The position numbers were made by a program, and so were the translations under genes. From the NCBI GenBank assembly GCA_013001055.1, contig JABDNH010000023.1, positions 1 through 38,430 of the forward strand: a stretch of DNA of 38,430 nucleotides, given 5' to 3'. Below the pieces are notes generated by a model. It made no database searches, was not told the origin of the DNA, and was given only the letters and a program-made list of their open reading frames with translations. This document shows positions 16,345 to 24,351 of this stretch, piece by piece. This DNA comes from Sphingomonas sp. (GTDB taxonomy: Bacteria; Pseudomonadota; Alphaproteobacteria; Sphingomonadales; Sphingomonadaceae). Position 1 is the stretch's first letter; each line of letters opens with the position of its first letter.

Positions 16345-17085
16345 ATGGCACGTACCCCTGCATGGCCGCCGGCAAGCTTGCCGCGCTTATATGTCGACGG
16401 ACCGCTCGGCCCTGACATGCCGATCGCGCTCGACAAGGCGCAGGCAAACTATCTCGGCAATGTCCTGCGCCTCGCTACGGGCGATGACGTACTGCTGTTC
16501 GATGGCCGCCACGGCGAATGGCATGCCCGCATCACTGCCGCGTCCAGGAAAGCGATGCAAGTTCATGCGGTCACACAGGTGCGCGAGCAGGAGACGGTGC
16601 CGGACGTGGTGCTCGCTTTCGCGCCGGTGAAGAAGGGGAAGGTCGATTTTCTCATTGAAAAAGCCGTCGAGCTAGGGGTGCGCCATCTCCAGCCGGTGAT
16701 CACCGAACGCACCATCGTGCGCAGCCTCAATCTAGACCGGATGCGGGCGCATATCATCGAGGCCGCGGAGCAATGTGGACGAACCGCGCTGGCCACGATC
16801 GCCGAGCCGGTGAAGCTGGAGCGCTGGCTGTCGACGCGGGGCGACGGCGCGCTTTACTTTGCCGATGAAAGCGGCGGCGCGCACGCGCTCGAAAAATATG
16901 CCCCGCCGCCTGCGACCATCCTGACCGGCCCCGAAGGAGGCTTTTCCGACAAGGAACGCGAGGCTATTCGCGCTGCCCCCGGGAGCACGGCGATTTCGCT
17001 CGGCCCTCGCATCCTGCGCGCCGAGACTGCAGCGCTTGCCGCACTCGCCATCTACATGGCCAGCGCTGGCGACTGGAACGATTAG
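16345..17085 (+). CDS. rsmE: 16S rRNA (uracil(1498)-N(3))-methyltransferase
   Basis: SPOUT-fold methyltransferase of 246 residues that methylates U1498 of 16S rRNA using SAM. An N-terminal PUA-like domain includes LYVDGP and NYLGNVLRLATGD. The C-terminal knot carries LTGPEGGF (residues 193-200) and LGPRILRAETA (219-229), the characteristic RsmE signatures. AGGAG lies 5 bases before the ATG. gshA follows 40 bases downstream on the same strand. Confidence 0.95.
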   Translation: MARTPAWPPASLPRLYVDGPLGPDMPIALDKAQANYLGNVLRLATGDDVLLFDGRHGEWHARITAASRKAMQVHAVTQVREQETVPDVVLAFAPVKKGKVDFLIEKAVELGVRHLQPVITERTIVRSLNLDRMRAHIIEAAEQCGRTALATIAEPVKLERWLSTRGDGALYFADESGGAHALEKYAPPPATILTGPEGGFSDKEREAIRAAPGSTAISLGPRILRAETAALAALAIYMASAGDWND

Positions 17086-17125
17086 TGGCTAGGCGCAAAT
17101 TATCTAACCTAGTAGGGCGCTGGCC

Positions 17126-18496
17126 ATGACGACGCGGACCGATACCAGTGAAAGCCCGCCCATCGAGGGTCGCGCCCACCTCCTTTCCGTGTTCGAGAAG
17201 GGCGAGAAGCCCAAGGACCGCTGGAAGATCGGCACCGAGCACGAAAAGTTCGTCTATCGCAACGAGGATCACCGTGCCCCGAGCTGGGAAGAAGATGGCG
17301 GCATCCGCGATCTGCTGACCGCGCTCACCGAGTTTGGCTGGAAGCCGGTCATCGAGGCCGGCAATATCATCGCGCTGACGGGCCCCGACGGCACGGTCAG
17401 CCTCGAACCGTCCGGACAGCTCGAACTGTCGGGCGCCGCGCTCGACAACCTGCACGAGACCTGCGCCGAGGCGGGTCGCCACCTCAACCAGGTGAAAGCC
17501 GTCGGGGAGAAGCTCGATCTCGGGTTTCTCGGCCTCGGCATGTGGCCCGACAAGACGCGCGACGAACTGCCGTGGATGCCCAAGGGGCGCTACGGCATCA
17601 TGCGCCGCTACATGCCGACCAAGGGCGATCTGGGGCTCGACATGATGCAGCGTACCTGCACCATCCAGACCAACCTCGATTATTCGAGCGAAGCCGACAT
17701 GGTGCTCAAATTCCGCGCCAGTCTCGCGCTGCAGCCGGTTGCCACCGCGCTGTTCGCCAATTCGCCGTTCCTCGAAGGAAAGCCCAACGGCTATAAAAGC
17801 TTTCGCAGCCATGTCTGGGAAGACACGGATCCAGACCGTACCGGCATGCTGCCTTTCGTCTTCGAAGACGGCTTCGGTTATGAACGCTGGTGCGACTATG
17901 TCCTCGACGTACCGATGTATTTTGTCATGCGCGGCACCGAATATCACGATGTCGCGGGCAGGAGCTTCCGAGACTTTCTGGATGGCAAGCTTCAAGGCCT
18001 CGAAGGTGACACGCCGACCATGGCTGACTGGCTCGATCATATGTCGACGCCCTTTCCCGAAGTGCGCCTCAAAAGCTTCATGGAAATGCGGGGCGCCGAC
18101 GGCGGGCCGTGGAGTCGCATCTGCGCGCTACCCGCGCTTTGGGTCGGACTGCTGTACGACCAGAACGCGCTCGATGCAGCGTGGGACCTGGTCAAGGACT
18201 GGACCCTCGAGCAGCGCGAGGAATTGCGCACGTCCGTCCCCAAGCTGGCCTTGGAAGCTACCGTCCCCGATGGCCGGTCGATGCAGGAATTCGCAGGCGC
18301 CGTGCTCGACATTGCCGAAGCGGGACTCACCGCCCGCGCCCGGCTCAACAGTTCGGGCGATAACGAGACAGGCTTTCTCGATCCGCTCCGCGAGACAGTG
18401 GCAAGCGGCAAGACGCCCGCCGACCGGCTGCTCGACGCCTATCATGGCGAGTGGAACCAGAGTGTTGCCCCGGTCTACGACCACTACAGCTTCTGA
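17126..18496 (+). CDS. gshA: Glutamate-cysteine ligase
   Basis: First enzyme of glutathione synthesis: ATP-dependent joining of glutamate and cysteine. The 456-residue length and the blocks IGTEHEKF (35-42), SLEPSGQLELSG, and MQRTCTIQTNLDYSSEADM match the alphaproteobacterial/plant-type GshA rather than the enterobacterial type. The region ITALTGPDGTVS is probably part of the active site. It follows rsmE by 40 bases. Directly after its stop is a direct-repeat element that may regulate the next gene. Confidence 0.95.
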   Translation: MTTRTDTSESPPIEGRAHLLSVFEKGEKPKDRWKIGTEHEKFVYRNEDHRAPSWEEDGGIRDLLTALTEFGWKPVIEAGNIIALTGPDGTVSLEPSGQLELSGAALDNLHETCAEAGRHLNQVKAVGEKLDLGFLGLGMWPDKTRDELPWMPKGRYGIMRRYMPTKGDLGLDMMQRTCTIQTNLDYSSEADMVLKFRASLALQPVATALFANSPFLEGKPNGYKSFRSHVWEDTDPDRTGMLPFVFEDGFGYERWCDYVLDVPMYFVMRGTEYHDVAGRSFRDFLDGKLQGLEGDTPTMADWLDHMSTPFPEVRLKSFMEMRGADGGPWSRICALPALWVGLLYDQNALDAAWDLVKDWTLEQREELRTSVPKLALEATVPDGRSMQEFAGAVLDIAEAGLTARARLNSSGDNETGFLDPLRETVASGKTPADRLLDAYHGEWNQSVAPVYDHYSF

Positions 18497-18497
18497 T

Positions 18498-18515
18498 CTG
18501 TCGCATCGCTGACAC
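18498..18515 (+). promoter_or_regulatory. Candidate PhoB box ahead of the TonB-dependent receptor
   Basis: Two heptamers, CTGTCGC (18498-18504) and CTGACAC (18509-18515), are spaced by 4 bases, giving the 11-base period of Pho boxes. Each differs by one base from CTGTCAC. A third, weak heptamer (GTGTTAA) falls in the same register at 18520. The site starts two bases after the gshA stop, about 135 bases before the receptor start. No clear -10 element was found. Confidence 0.4.
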
Positions 18516-18650
18516 AGGCGTGTTAAACATTTCACATAGCTGACGAATCTGCGTTGACTCCGGTGCCGACTAAGTGAGACGCCGCCGCATCGACGAAGTG
18601 CGGGGGGTCCGTCGCTTCGCGATCCTGAAAAATTGACCGAGGATTCAAAG

Positions 18651-20930
18651 ATGCGCCGCACCACCGCAATCTGTTCGCTTACCGCCCTCGCCACCGCGAT
18701 GGCCTTTTCCGCCCCTGCCTATGCGCAGGCCACCAGCGACGACGACACCGCCGTCCAGGATGCCGGCGAAGACGACTTCGCCATCATCATCACCGCGCAG
18801 CGCCGTGAGCAGAACCTGCAGGACGTGCCGATTTCGGTCGGCACCGTGGGCGACGACGCGCTGGCCGCGATCAGCTCAGGCGGTGCGGACGTTCGTGGCC
18901 TCGCCGGTCGCGTCCCCAGCCTCAACGTCGAAAGCTCGTTCGGTCGCACCTTCCCGCGCTTTTACATTCGCGGCCTCGGCAATACCGATTTCGACCTCAA
19001 CGCATCGCAGCCGGTCAGCCTCGTCTATGACGAGGTCGTCCTTGAAAACCCGATCCTGAAAGGCTTCCCGGTCTTCGATCTCGATCGCATCGAAGTGCTG
19101 CGCGGACCGCAGGGCACGCTGTTCGGTCGCAACACGCCGGCCGGCATCGTCAAGTTCGACACCGCGCGCCCCGGCGGCGCAGCCGACAACTTTGCACGGG
19201 TCAGTTGGGCCAGCTACAACACCATCAACGCCGAAGCCGGCCTAGGCGCCGATATTGGCGATAGCGCCGCGCTGCGCGTCTCCGGCCTTTGGCAGCACCG
19301 CGACGACTGGATCGATAATGTCGCAACGCCCGAAGACAACGATCTGGAAGGCTATGACGACATCGCGCTGCGCGCCCAGCTGCAGTTCGACCCGACCGAC
19401 ACCGTCGGCATCCGCCTCGTCGGCCAATACCGCAACCAGGAAGGCTCCGCCCGCATCTTCCGCGCCAACGCCTTCGCCACCGGTTCGAACGAGCTGATCG
19501 GTATCGATGGCGGCGACTTCGACATCGACGAAGTTTACACCGATGGCATCAACTTCCAGGAACTCGAGAACTGGAATATTGCCGGTCACATCGACGTCGA
19601 TCTTGGCCCCGTCACACTCTACTCGGTGACGAGCTACTGGGGCGGCAGCCTTGAAAGCCGCGGCGATATCGATGGCGGCTTCGGCAACGTCTTCGCCCCC
19701 GTCATGGGCCCGGGCTTCATTCCCTTCTCGGCGCAGAGCCAGGACAATGTCCCCTCGCTCGGCCAGTTCACGCAAGAAGTCCGCATCGCCTCAAACAATG
19801 ATGGCGGTCTCGGCTACCAGGCGGGTATTTTCTATTTCAGCGAGGACCTCGAAATCTCGAGCTTCGATTTCGGCACGCCGACCGACACCAACCCGGCAGC
19901 CATCGCTTTGCAGGACCAGCAGTCGACCGCGCTCGGCATCTTCGGTTCGCTGAGCTACGAGTTCGACGATCTCACGCTACAGGCCGGTGCGCGCTACAAC
20001 CATGACGAGCGCGACTTCACCGCATCGCGCCCGCTCGACGACCGCCCCGGCTTCCTCGGCTTTGGCGGCCCGGTCGCCCCGATCAGCACTACCGTCGAAG
20101 ACGACGTGCTGACCTGGGACGTGTCGGCCACCTACGCACTCTCGGACAAAGTCAATCTCTATGGCCGCGTCGCGAGCGGATATCGCGCGCCATCGATCCA
20201 GGGCCGCCTGCTGTTCGGACGCGACATTTCGATCGCCGATAGCGAGCACACGATGAGCTACGAATTCGGCATCAAGACCGAAATCCCCGACAGCAATGTG
20301 CGCTTCAACCTTGGCGGCTACGTGTTCACTACCGAAGACCTGCAGCTGACTGCGGTCGGCGGCGGCAACAACTTCACGACGCTGCTCAACGCCGAGCAGG
20401 TGATCGGCAAGGGCTTCGAAGCCGAACTCTATGCCGAGCCAGTGCGCGGCCTTACCCTGACGGCAGGACTTAGCTGGAACGACACCGAGATCGACAGCCC
20501 GGGTCTTGGCGTTGCCGGCTGCGGCGCGCCTTGTACCGTTCTCGATCCAGAGCTCGTCCCGGCCGCTGGCTTTGCGCCCGCCATCTTCTCGATTGACGGC
20601 AACAGCCTGCCGCAGGCTCCAGAGGTTACCGCCAACTGGACCCTTGGTTACGAATACCCGATCGGGAACGGCGATCTCTACGCTTTCACCGATTGGTATT
20701 ATCGCTCGGAAATCCAATTCTTCCTCTACGAGAGCGTGGAATTTTCGGATGACAGCCTGGTCGAGGGCGGCCTGCGCCTGGGCTATCGCACCGACCGCTT
20801 CGACGTCGCCGTCTTCGCGCGCAACATCACCAACGATGTCAGCGCAGTCGGCGGCATCGACTTCAACAACCTCACCGGTTTTGTGAACGAACCGCGCATC
20901 TTCGGCGTGGAATTGGGCGTCCAGTTCTAG
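18651..20930 (+). CDS. TonB-dependent outer-membrane receptor
   Basis: Predicted 759-residue outer-membrane transporter powered by TonB. A Sec signal peptide (residues 1-25, ending AYAQA) is followed by the TonB-box-like IIITAQRRE stretch and a plug domain with VPISVGTV, FYIRGLGN, YDEVVL and IEVLRGPQGTLFGRNTPAG. A long beta-barrel ends in Phe (GVELGVQF), typical of outer-membrane proteins. GAGG sits 8 bases before the ATG at 18651; the ATG-like start 18 bases upstream is less well placed. The ligand is unknown. The family pattern resembles the many sphingomonad receptors for iron chelates, vitamins, sugars or phosphorus compounds. Confidence 0.93.
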   Translation: MRRTTAICSLTALATAMAFSAPAYAQATSDDDTAVQDAGEDDFAIIITAQRREQNLQDVPISVGTVGDDALAAISSGGADVRGLAGRVPSLNVESSFGRTFPRFYIRGLGNTDFDLNASQPVSLVYDEVVLENPILKGFPVFDLDRIEVLRGPQGTLFGRNTPAGIVKFDTARPGGAADNFARVSWASYNTINAEAGLGADIGDSAALRVSGLWQHRDDWIDNVATPEDNDLEGYDDIALRAQLQFDPTDTVGIRLVGQYRNQEGSARIFRANAFATGSNELIGIDGGDFDIDEVYTDGINFQELENWNIAGHIDVDLGPVTLYSVTSYWGGSLESRGDIDGGFGNVFAPVMGPGFIPFSAQSQDNVPSLGQFTQEVRIASNNDGGLGYQAGIFYFSEDLEISSFDFGTPTDTNPAAIALQDQQSTALGIFGSLSYEFDDLTLQAGARYNHDERDFTASRPLDDRPGFLGFGGPVAPISTTVEDDVLTWDVSATYALSDKVNLYGRVASGYRAPSIQGRLLFGRDISIADSEHTMSYEFGIKTEIPDSNVRFNLGGYVFTTEDLQLTAVGGGNNFTTLLNAEQVIGKGFEAELYAEPVRGLTLTAGLSWNDTEIDSPGLGVAGCGAPCTVLDPELVPAAGFAPAIFSIDGNSLPQAPEVTANWTLGYEYPIGNGDLYAFTDWYYRSEIQFFLYESVEFSDDSLVEGGLRLGYRTDRFDVAVFARNITNDVSAVGGIDFNNLTGFVNEPRIFGVELGVQF

Positions 20931-20952
20931 AAGCGCCCGCCTAGGCTCGCAA

Positions 20953-20987
20953 AGGGGCGGTGCTTGCGCTACGCAGGCGCCGCCCTT
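20953..20987 (+). terminator. Hairpin terminator after the TonB receptor
   Basis: A 14-bp stem (20955-20968 with 20972-20985, two G-U pairs) encloses a 3-base CTA loop and extends to AAG/CTT at its base. It lies 22 bases after the receptor stop. The following tract is TTGTCAATTG, only mildly U-rich, so termination efficiency is uncertain. Confidence 0.6.
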
Positions 20988-21006
20988 GTCAATTGTCGGA
21001 GCCATT

Positions 21007-21963
21007 ATGACCGAACGCCGTACGCTTTACTCCTCTCCTGAACCTTACGAGACGGGTATGCTCGATGTCGGTGACGGCCACAGTCTTTATTGGGAACGCG
21101 TCGGCACGCCGGGCACCAAGCCTGCGGTTTTCCTCCATGGCGGCCCGGGCGGCGGCATCAGCGAAGGCCAGCGCGGTCAGTGGAACCCCGAGCTTTACGA
21201 TGTCCTGCTGTTCGAACAGCGCGGCTGCGGCCGCTCGACGCCGTTCGCCAGCCTCGAGAACAATACCACCCAGCACCTCATCGCGGACATTGAGAAGCTG
21301 CGTGAAATGTGCGGTCACGAACAATGGCAGGTTTTTGGCGGCAGCTGGGGTTCGACGCTGAGCCTCGCCTACAGCCAGGCGCATCCCGAACGCGCTACCG
21401 AGATTATCTTGCGGGGCATCTTCTTCGGCGACCAGTATGAATATGACTGGTTGTTCAAAAAAGGCGCGAGCGAGATCTATCCCGACGAGTTCGAAAAATT
21501 TCTTGCCGTCCTGTCCGAAGACGGCCGCGACGATCCGATCACCGCATTTCATCATATCCTGACAGGCGATGATGAGGACAAGAAGCTGGAAGCTGCGCGG
21601 GCCTGGGCCCGGTGGGAAGGTGTCACGGTGACGCTGCTTCCGAGCGAACAGACGCTCGCCCATTTCGACGATGCGCACCAGGCCATCGCAATGGCGCGGA
21701 TCGAGAACCACTATATGCGGCACAACTGTTTCCTCGACGAAGGCCAGCTGCTCGCCAATGTCGACAGGATCCGTCACATCCCGGGCGTGATCGTGCAAGG
21801 GCGGCATGACAGCTGCACCCCGCCGCGTTCGGCTTGGGCATTGAAGCAGGCCTGGCCCGAGGTGGAGCTGAACATCATCCCCGATGGCGGGCATCTCTAT
21901 TCCGAGCCAGGCATTCTCGACGGGCTCATCGCAGCGACCGATCGCTTCGCAGGAAAAAACTGA
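21007..21963 (+). CDS. pip: Proline iminopeptidase (alpha/beta hydrolase, S33)
   Basis: Cytoplasmic serine peptidase of 318 residues that releases N-terminal proline. The oxyanion motif HGGPGGG is at residues 44-50, and the nucleophile elbow GGSWGS places the catalytic Ser at 113. The late blocks VIVQGRHDSCTPP and IPDGGHLYSEPG supply the Asp and His of the triad. GGAG stands 5 bases before the ATG at 21007. The stop overlaps the next start (TGATG). Confidence 0.94.
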   Translation: MTERRTLYSSPEPYETGMLDVGDGHSLYWERVGTPGTKPAVFLHGGPGGGISEGQRGQWNPELYDVLLFEQRGCGRSTPFASLENNTTQHLIADIEKLREMCGHEQWQVFGGSWGSTLSLAYSQAHPERATEIILRGIFFGDQYEYDWLFKKGASEIYPDEFEKFLAVLSEDGRDDPITAFHHILTGDDEDKKLEAARAWARWEGVTVTLLPSEQTLAHFDDAHQAIAMARIENHYMRHNCFLDEGQLLANVDRIRHIPGVIVQGRHDSCTPPRSAWALKQAWPEVELNIIPDGGHLYSEPGILDGLIAATDRFAGKN

Positions 21964-22286
21964 TGAATGCCGGCGCGATCGTCGCCGCACAGGTTGCGGC
22001 AACGCAAAAAGCGATCTTGACCGAACTGCGCGAGGCTGGCGCCGTTCGGCGCGACGCCGCGACTGCCTACCAGCGGCCCGATGGCGGCAAGGGCCGGATC
22101 TTTGACGGCCTTGTCAAGCATGGCCTGGTGGCCCAGACCGGCGACGGCCGGCTCTATTTGACCGAGAAGGGCCGCAAGAGGCTCGATCGCCAGGAAAACG
22201 CGCGCTACACCGTGCCGCTCATCCTGCTGATCGCCTTCAGCTTGTGCGCGTCGGCGGTCGCCTTGATCGTCACGCTCGCCGACTGA
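21963..22286 (+). CDS. Small protein: winged-helix-like region plus C-terminal TM segment
   Basis: A 107-residue protein that I do not recognise by name. Residues ~12-70 resemble a minimal winged helix (QKAILTELREAGAV, then a helix IFDGLVKHGLV and the hairpin GDGRLYLTEKGRKRL). Residues ~82-104 form one hydrophobic segment (TVPLILLIAFSLCASAVALIV). It is translationally coupled to pip (TGATG). A membrane-tethered DNA-binding role is only inference; the wHTH-like part may serve another purpose. Confidence 0.7.
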   Translation: MNAGAIVAAQVAATQKAILTELREAGAVRRDAATAYQRPDGGKGRIFDGLVKHGLVAQTGDGRLYLTEKGRKRLDRQENARYTVPLILLIAFSLCASAVALIVTLAD

Positions 22287-22337
22287 ATCGTTGACCCGGC
22301 GCGCCAGCTTTGGCAAAGCCGCGCCTCGCGCCAGTGA

Positions 22338-22411
22338 GCGGGTATAGTTCAATGGTAGAACATTAGCCTTCCAAGCTAAATATGCGGGTTCGATTCCCGC
22401 TACCCGCTCCA
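22338..22411 (+). tRNA. tRNA-Gly(TCC)
   Basis: A 74-base cloverleaf including the encoded CCA. The acceptor stem GCGGGTA pairs with TACCCGC. The anticodon loop CTTCCAA sits in a TTAGC/GCTAA stem, giving anticodon TCC. The T loop TTCGATT is present. It lies 51 bases after the small wHTH/TM gene and is followed by tRNA-Tyr. Confidence 0.97.
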
Positions 22412-22509
22412 TCAAGCCGATCCGGAAGTCGGCCGCAGCACTCTCTTTCCTGCAAGCGGTTGACAGTCGCGGCGCGGCCCGCCAAATGGCGCGCCTGCCT
22501 CACATCTGT

Positions 22510-22595
22510 GGACAGGTGGCCGAGTGGTTAAAGGCAGCAGACTGTAAATCTGCCCGCGCAAGCGTACGCTGGTTCGAATCCAGCCCTGTCCACCA
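22510..22595 (+). tRNA. tRNA-Tyr(GTA)
   Basis: An 86-base class II tRNA with a long variable arm and encoded CCA. The acceptor GGACAGG pairs with CCTGTCC. The anticodon loop CTGTAAA in a GCAGA/TCTGC stem gives anticodon GTA, and the T loop is TTCGAAT. I saw no duplicated 3' end downstream that would mark an integrated element. Confidence 0.97.
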
Positions 22596-22903
22596 CACCT
22601 CATGCCAGGTTGGACAGCGACGCGCTTCGCGCGAGGAGGCTTCGCCACATTGTTGCCCTATCGGCAAGGCTACACACCAGCATCAATACGAACAATAAAA
22701 GGCCTTTTTGCACAAACACGTAAACCGCAGCGTTGCGAGGTCGTCGACGTTCATATGGCAGGTAATTTTGACGCATGGCCCGAATCGGATAATTACCTTA
22801 GAACCATGGCAAACAGGGGCCTTGGGGGACTAATCTTCTGTCGAGATCGGCACTTTCAAGTGTTGAATTGCGTTGTATGCGTGGGAAGATACGGAAGACT
22901 ATG
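22596..22903 (+). other. Intergenic region after tRNA-Tyr
   Basis: About 300 bases, less GC-rich than its surroundings. I see an AAAAGGCCTTTT palindrome near 22698, and an inverted repeat GGTAATT (22761-22767) with AATTACC (22791-22797), 23 bases apart. The latter could be an operator for the LuxR-type gene that follows. The one open frame across it runs into that gene and has atypical composition, so I do not call it. Confidence 0.4.
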
Positions 22904-23452
22904 ATGGCCGAGCGGCAAGATCATAACGAAGCAGCTGCGCGGGTTGAAAGACTCAGCGACGGGCAGCTTGATTGTCTTCGCCTTGTCGCCAACCACATGT
23001 CGTCAAAGGAAATCGCGGCAGAACTGGATATATCGCCGCATACGGTCGATCAGCGCATCCGCATCGCCCTACAGACCCTTGGCGTCTCGCGCCGGACCGA
23101 AGCCGCCCGCATGGTCGAGGCGGTGGAAGGTCCATATCAACGGTTGATACATCAATCATCGTACATTTCCGAAACCGCGGATCCCGCCCATTTGGAGGCC
23201 GTGGCCGGCAAACAGATTCGGCACGCTGGCCACGCAGGGAGTTCCGGGTTCGGGGCGTCTCAAACCGAGCAGGACGTCACGGCGTCCCGGTTCTCCCTGC
23301 CACTGCCGTTTGCAACAGGGAGCCGTCCCCGCAACGAAATGAGCGTCGCTACGCGATTGCTCTGGATTGTCTTGATCGCGATTGGCGCCGCCTTTTCCGC
23401 CGGCATGTATCTTGCCGGATTGGAAAGCCTTGCGCGGCTGCTAGGAAGCTGA
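22904..23452 (+). CDS. LuxR/GerE-type HTH protein with C-terminal membrane anchor
   Basis: A 182-residue protein. Residues ~17-70 form a GerE/LuxR helix-turn-helix: LSDGQLDCLRLVANHMSSKEIAAEL opens it and ISPHTVDQRIRIALQTLGV contains the recognition helix. A poorly conserved Ser/Gly-rich linker follows. One TM segment lies near 150-172 (LLWIVLIAIGAAFSAGMYLAG), just before the C-terminus. There is no receiver or autoinducer domain. I chose ATG at 22904 because GGAAG is 6 bases upstream. Topology would put the HTH in the cytoplasm; its signal and targets are unknown. Confidence 0.8.
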   Translation: MAERQDHNEAAARVERLSDGQLDCLRLVANHMSSKEIAAELDISPHTVDQRIRIALQTLGVSRRTEAARMVEAVEGPYQRLIHQSSYISETADPAHLEAVAGKQIRHAGHAGSSGFGASQTEQDVTASRFSLPLPFATGSRPRNEMSVATRLLWIVLIAIGAAFSAGMYLAGLESLARLLGS

Positions 23453-23502
23453 TCGACGCCTCCATCGTTTGAATAGGCTCCCTCTCATTGGGAGTATTAC
23501 AT

Positions 23503-23844
23503 ATGCGCAAGCACCAGATTGAAAACGCCGCTTACGAAGTCGCCACGCAGATCCGCGTCGTCGAAGACACTATCGAATCAGCGCTCGAAGAACTTGCCGA
23601 GCTGCAGGGTCGCATGATCCGCGCTCGAGCTACCGCCCGGGTCGCCACCGGAACCGGTCACGAAGCGCTCGCCAAAGTCGCCACCGTCCTCAACGGACTG
23701 GTCGAAGCACGCGGCGGTATGGCAGATGCGCACCAGATCCTTAAAGCCACTAAGCAGGACGTTCCGGGATTGCGGACCACCAGCTTCGGCGACGCTGAAG
23801 AATGCCCGCCGACCGGTAGCGCAGAATTGCGCGTCGTCGCGTAA
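23503..23844 (+). CDS. Hypothetical helical protein, 113 aa
   Basis: No family recognised. Residues ~5-50 are strongly amphipathic (NAAYEVATQIRVVEDTIESA then LEELAELQGRM), likely a coiled coil or helical hairpin. There is no signal peptide or TM segment, and the C-terminus is Pro/Gly-rich. GGGAG lies 8 bases before the ATG at 23503; an in-frame TTG at 23488 overlaps that ribosome site and is rejected. It follows the membrane-anchored HTH gene by 50 bases and may share its operon. Confidence 0.7.
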   Translation: MRKHQIENAAYEVATQIRVVEDTIESALEELAELQGRMIRARATARVATGTGHEALAKVATVLNGLVEARGGMADAHQILKATKQDVPGLRTTSFGDAEECPPTGSAELRVVA

Positions 23845-23857
23845 TCGAGAGGGAAGC

Positions 23858-23889
23858 TTATCGGGCCATGTTCACTCATGGCCCGATAA
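23858..23889. terminator. 13-bp perfect inverted repeat ahead of the membrane-protein gene
   Basis: TTATCGGGCCATG (23858-23870) and CATGGCCCGATAA (23877-23889) are exact reverse complements around a 6-base loop. The repeat lies 13 bases after the stop of the helical protein gene and 9 bases before the next ATG, abutting its GGAGAG ribosome site. No U tract follows. It may be a terminator, a translation-control hairpin or a dimeric protein operator. Confidence 0.55.
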
Positions 23890-23898
23890 TGGAGAGTT

Positions 23899-24342
23899 AT
23901 GCTGGGACCATCGATCTTTATTCCTGTACTGGCCGTAATCTGCGCCTACGCGTTCTTGCGCGGCGGCCGTGAGGAGCGACTGGTAGCGGCGATGTGCATT
24001 GCCGGAGTTCTGGCTACGAAATTCCTGATTTCACCGCTCGATCAACGCTATGACAGCATCGAACTTGGTATCGTCCTGGTCGACTCGGCCATGCTCTTGG
24101 GCTTCATCTGGGTAGCGCTGCACACGAAACGTTTCTGGCCGCTGTGGATCGCCGGGCTGCAACTGACCACGACCTTCGGCCACCTGTTCAAGAGCATCAA
24201 TTTCGACCTGCTGCCGCAGGCATATGGAGCAGCGCTGGTCTTCTGGAGCTATCCGATCCTGTTCATTCTGGCGATCGGCACATGGCGAGGACACAAGCGC
24301 CTACGCCAAACCCAACTGGAATCGGACGCCGCGTCAGTATAG
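23899..24342 (+). CDS. Polytopic membrane protein, 147 aa, unknown function
   Basis: About four to five TM helices are visible: residues ~4-20 (SIFIPVLAVICAYAFL), 28-45, 55-77 (LGIVLVDSAMLLGFIWVAL), 83-97, and 112-127 (ALVFWSYPILFILAIGTW). A short charged C-terminal tail follows. No family is recognised. GGAGAG lies 2 bases before the ATG. It ends 9 bases before phoR, which lacks its own membrane segment, so a functional link to the PhoR sensor is conceivable but unproven. Confidence 0.75.
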   Translation: MLGPSIFIPVLAVICAYAFLRGGREERLVAAMCIAGVLATKFLISPLDQRYDSIELGIVLVDSAMLLGFIWVALHTKRFWPLWIAGLQLTTTFGHLFKSINFDLLPQAYGAALVFWSYPILFILAIGTWRGHKRLRQTQLESDAASV

Positions 24343-24351
24343 GGCGGCCCG

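Noticed and set aside
16964-18040. 358-codon open frame antisense to gshA and the rsmE end
   Set aside because: It spans two recognised genes and no domain is recognisable.
22338-22595. tRNA pair as an attachment site for an integrated element
   Set aside because: No integrase gene and no repeated tRNA 3' end were seen downstream; the genes after it look native.
22602-22904. 100-codon open frame after tRNA-Tyr
   Set aside because: Atypical composition, no ribosome site, overlaps the start of the LuxR-type gene and resembles no family.
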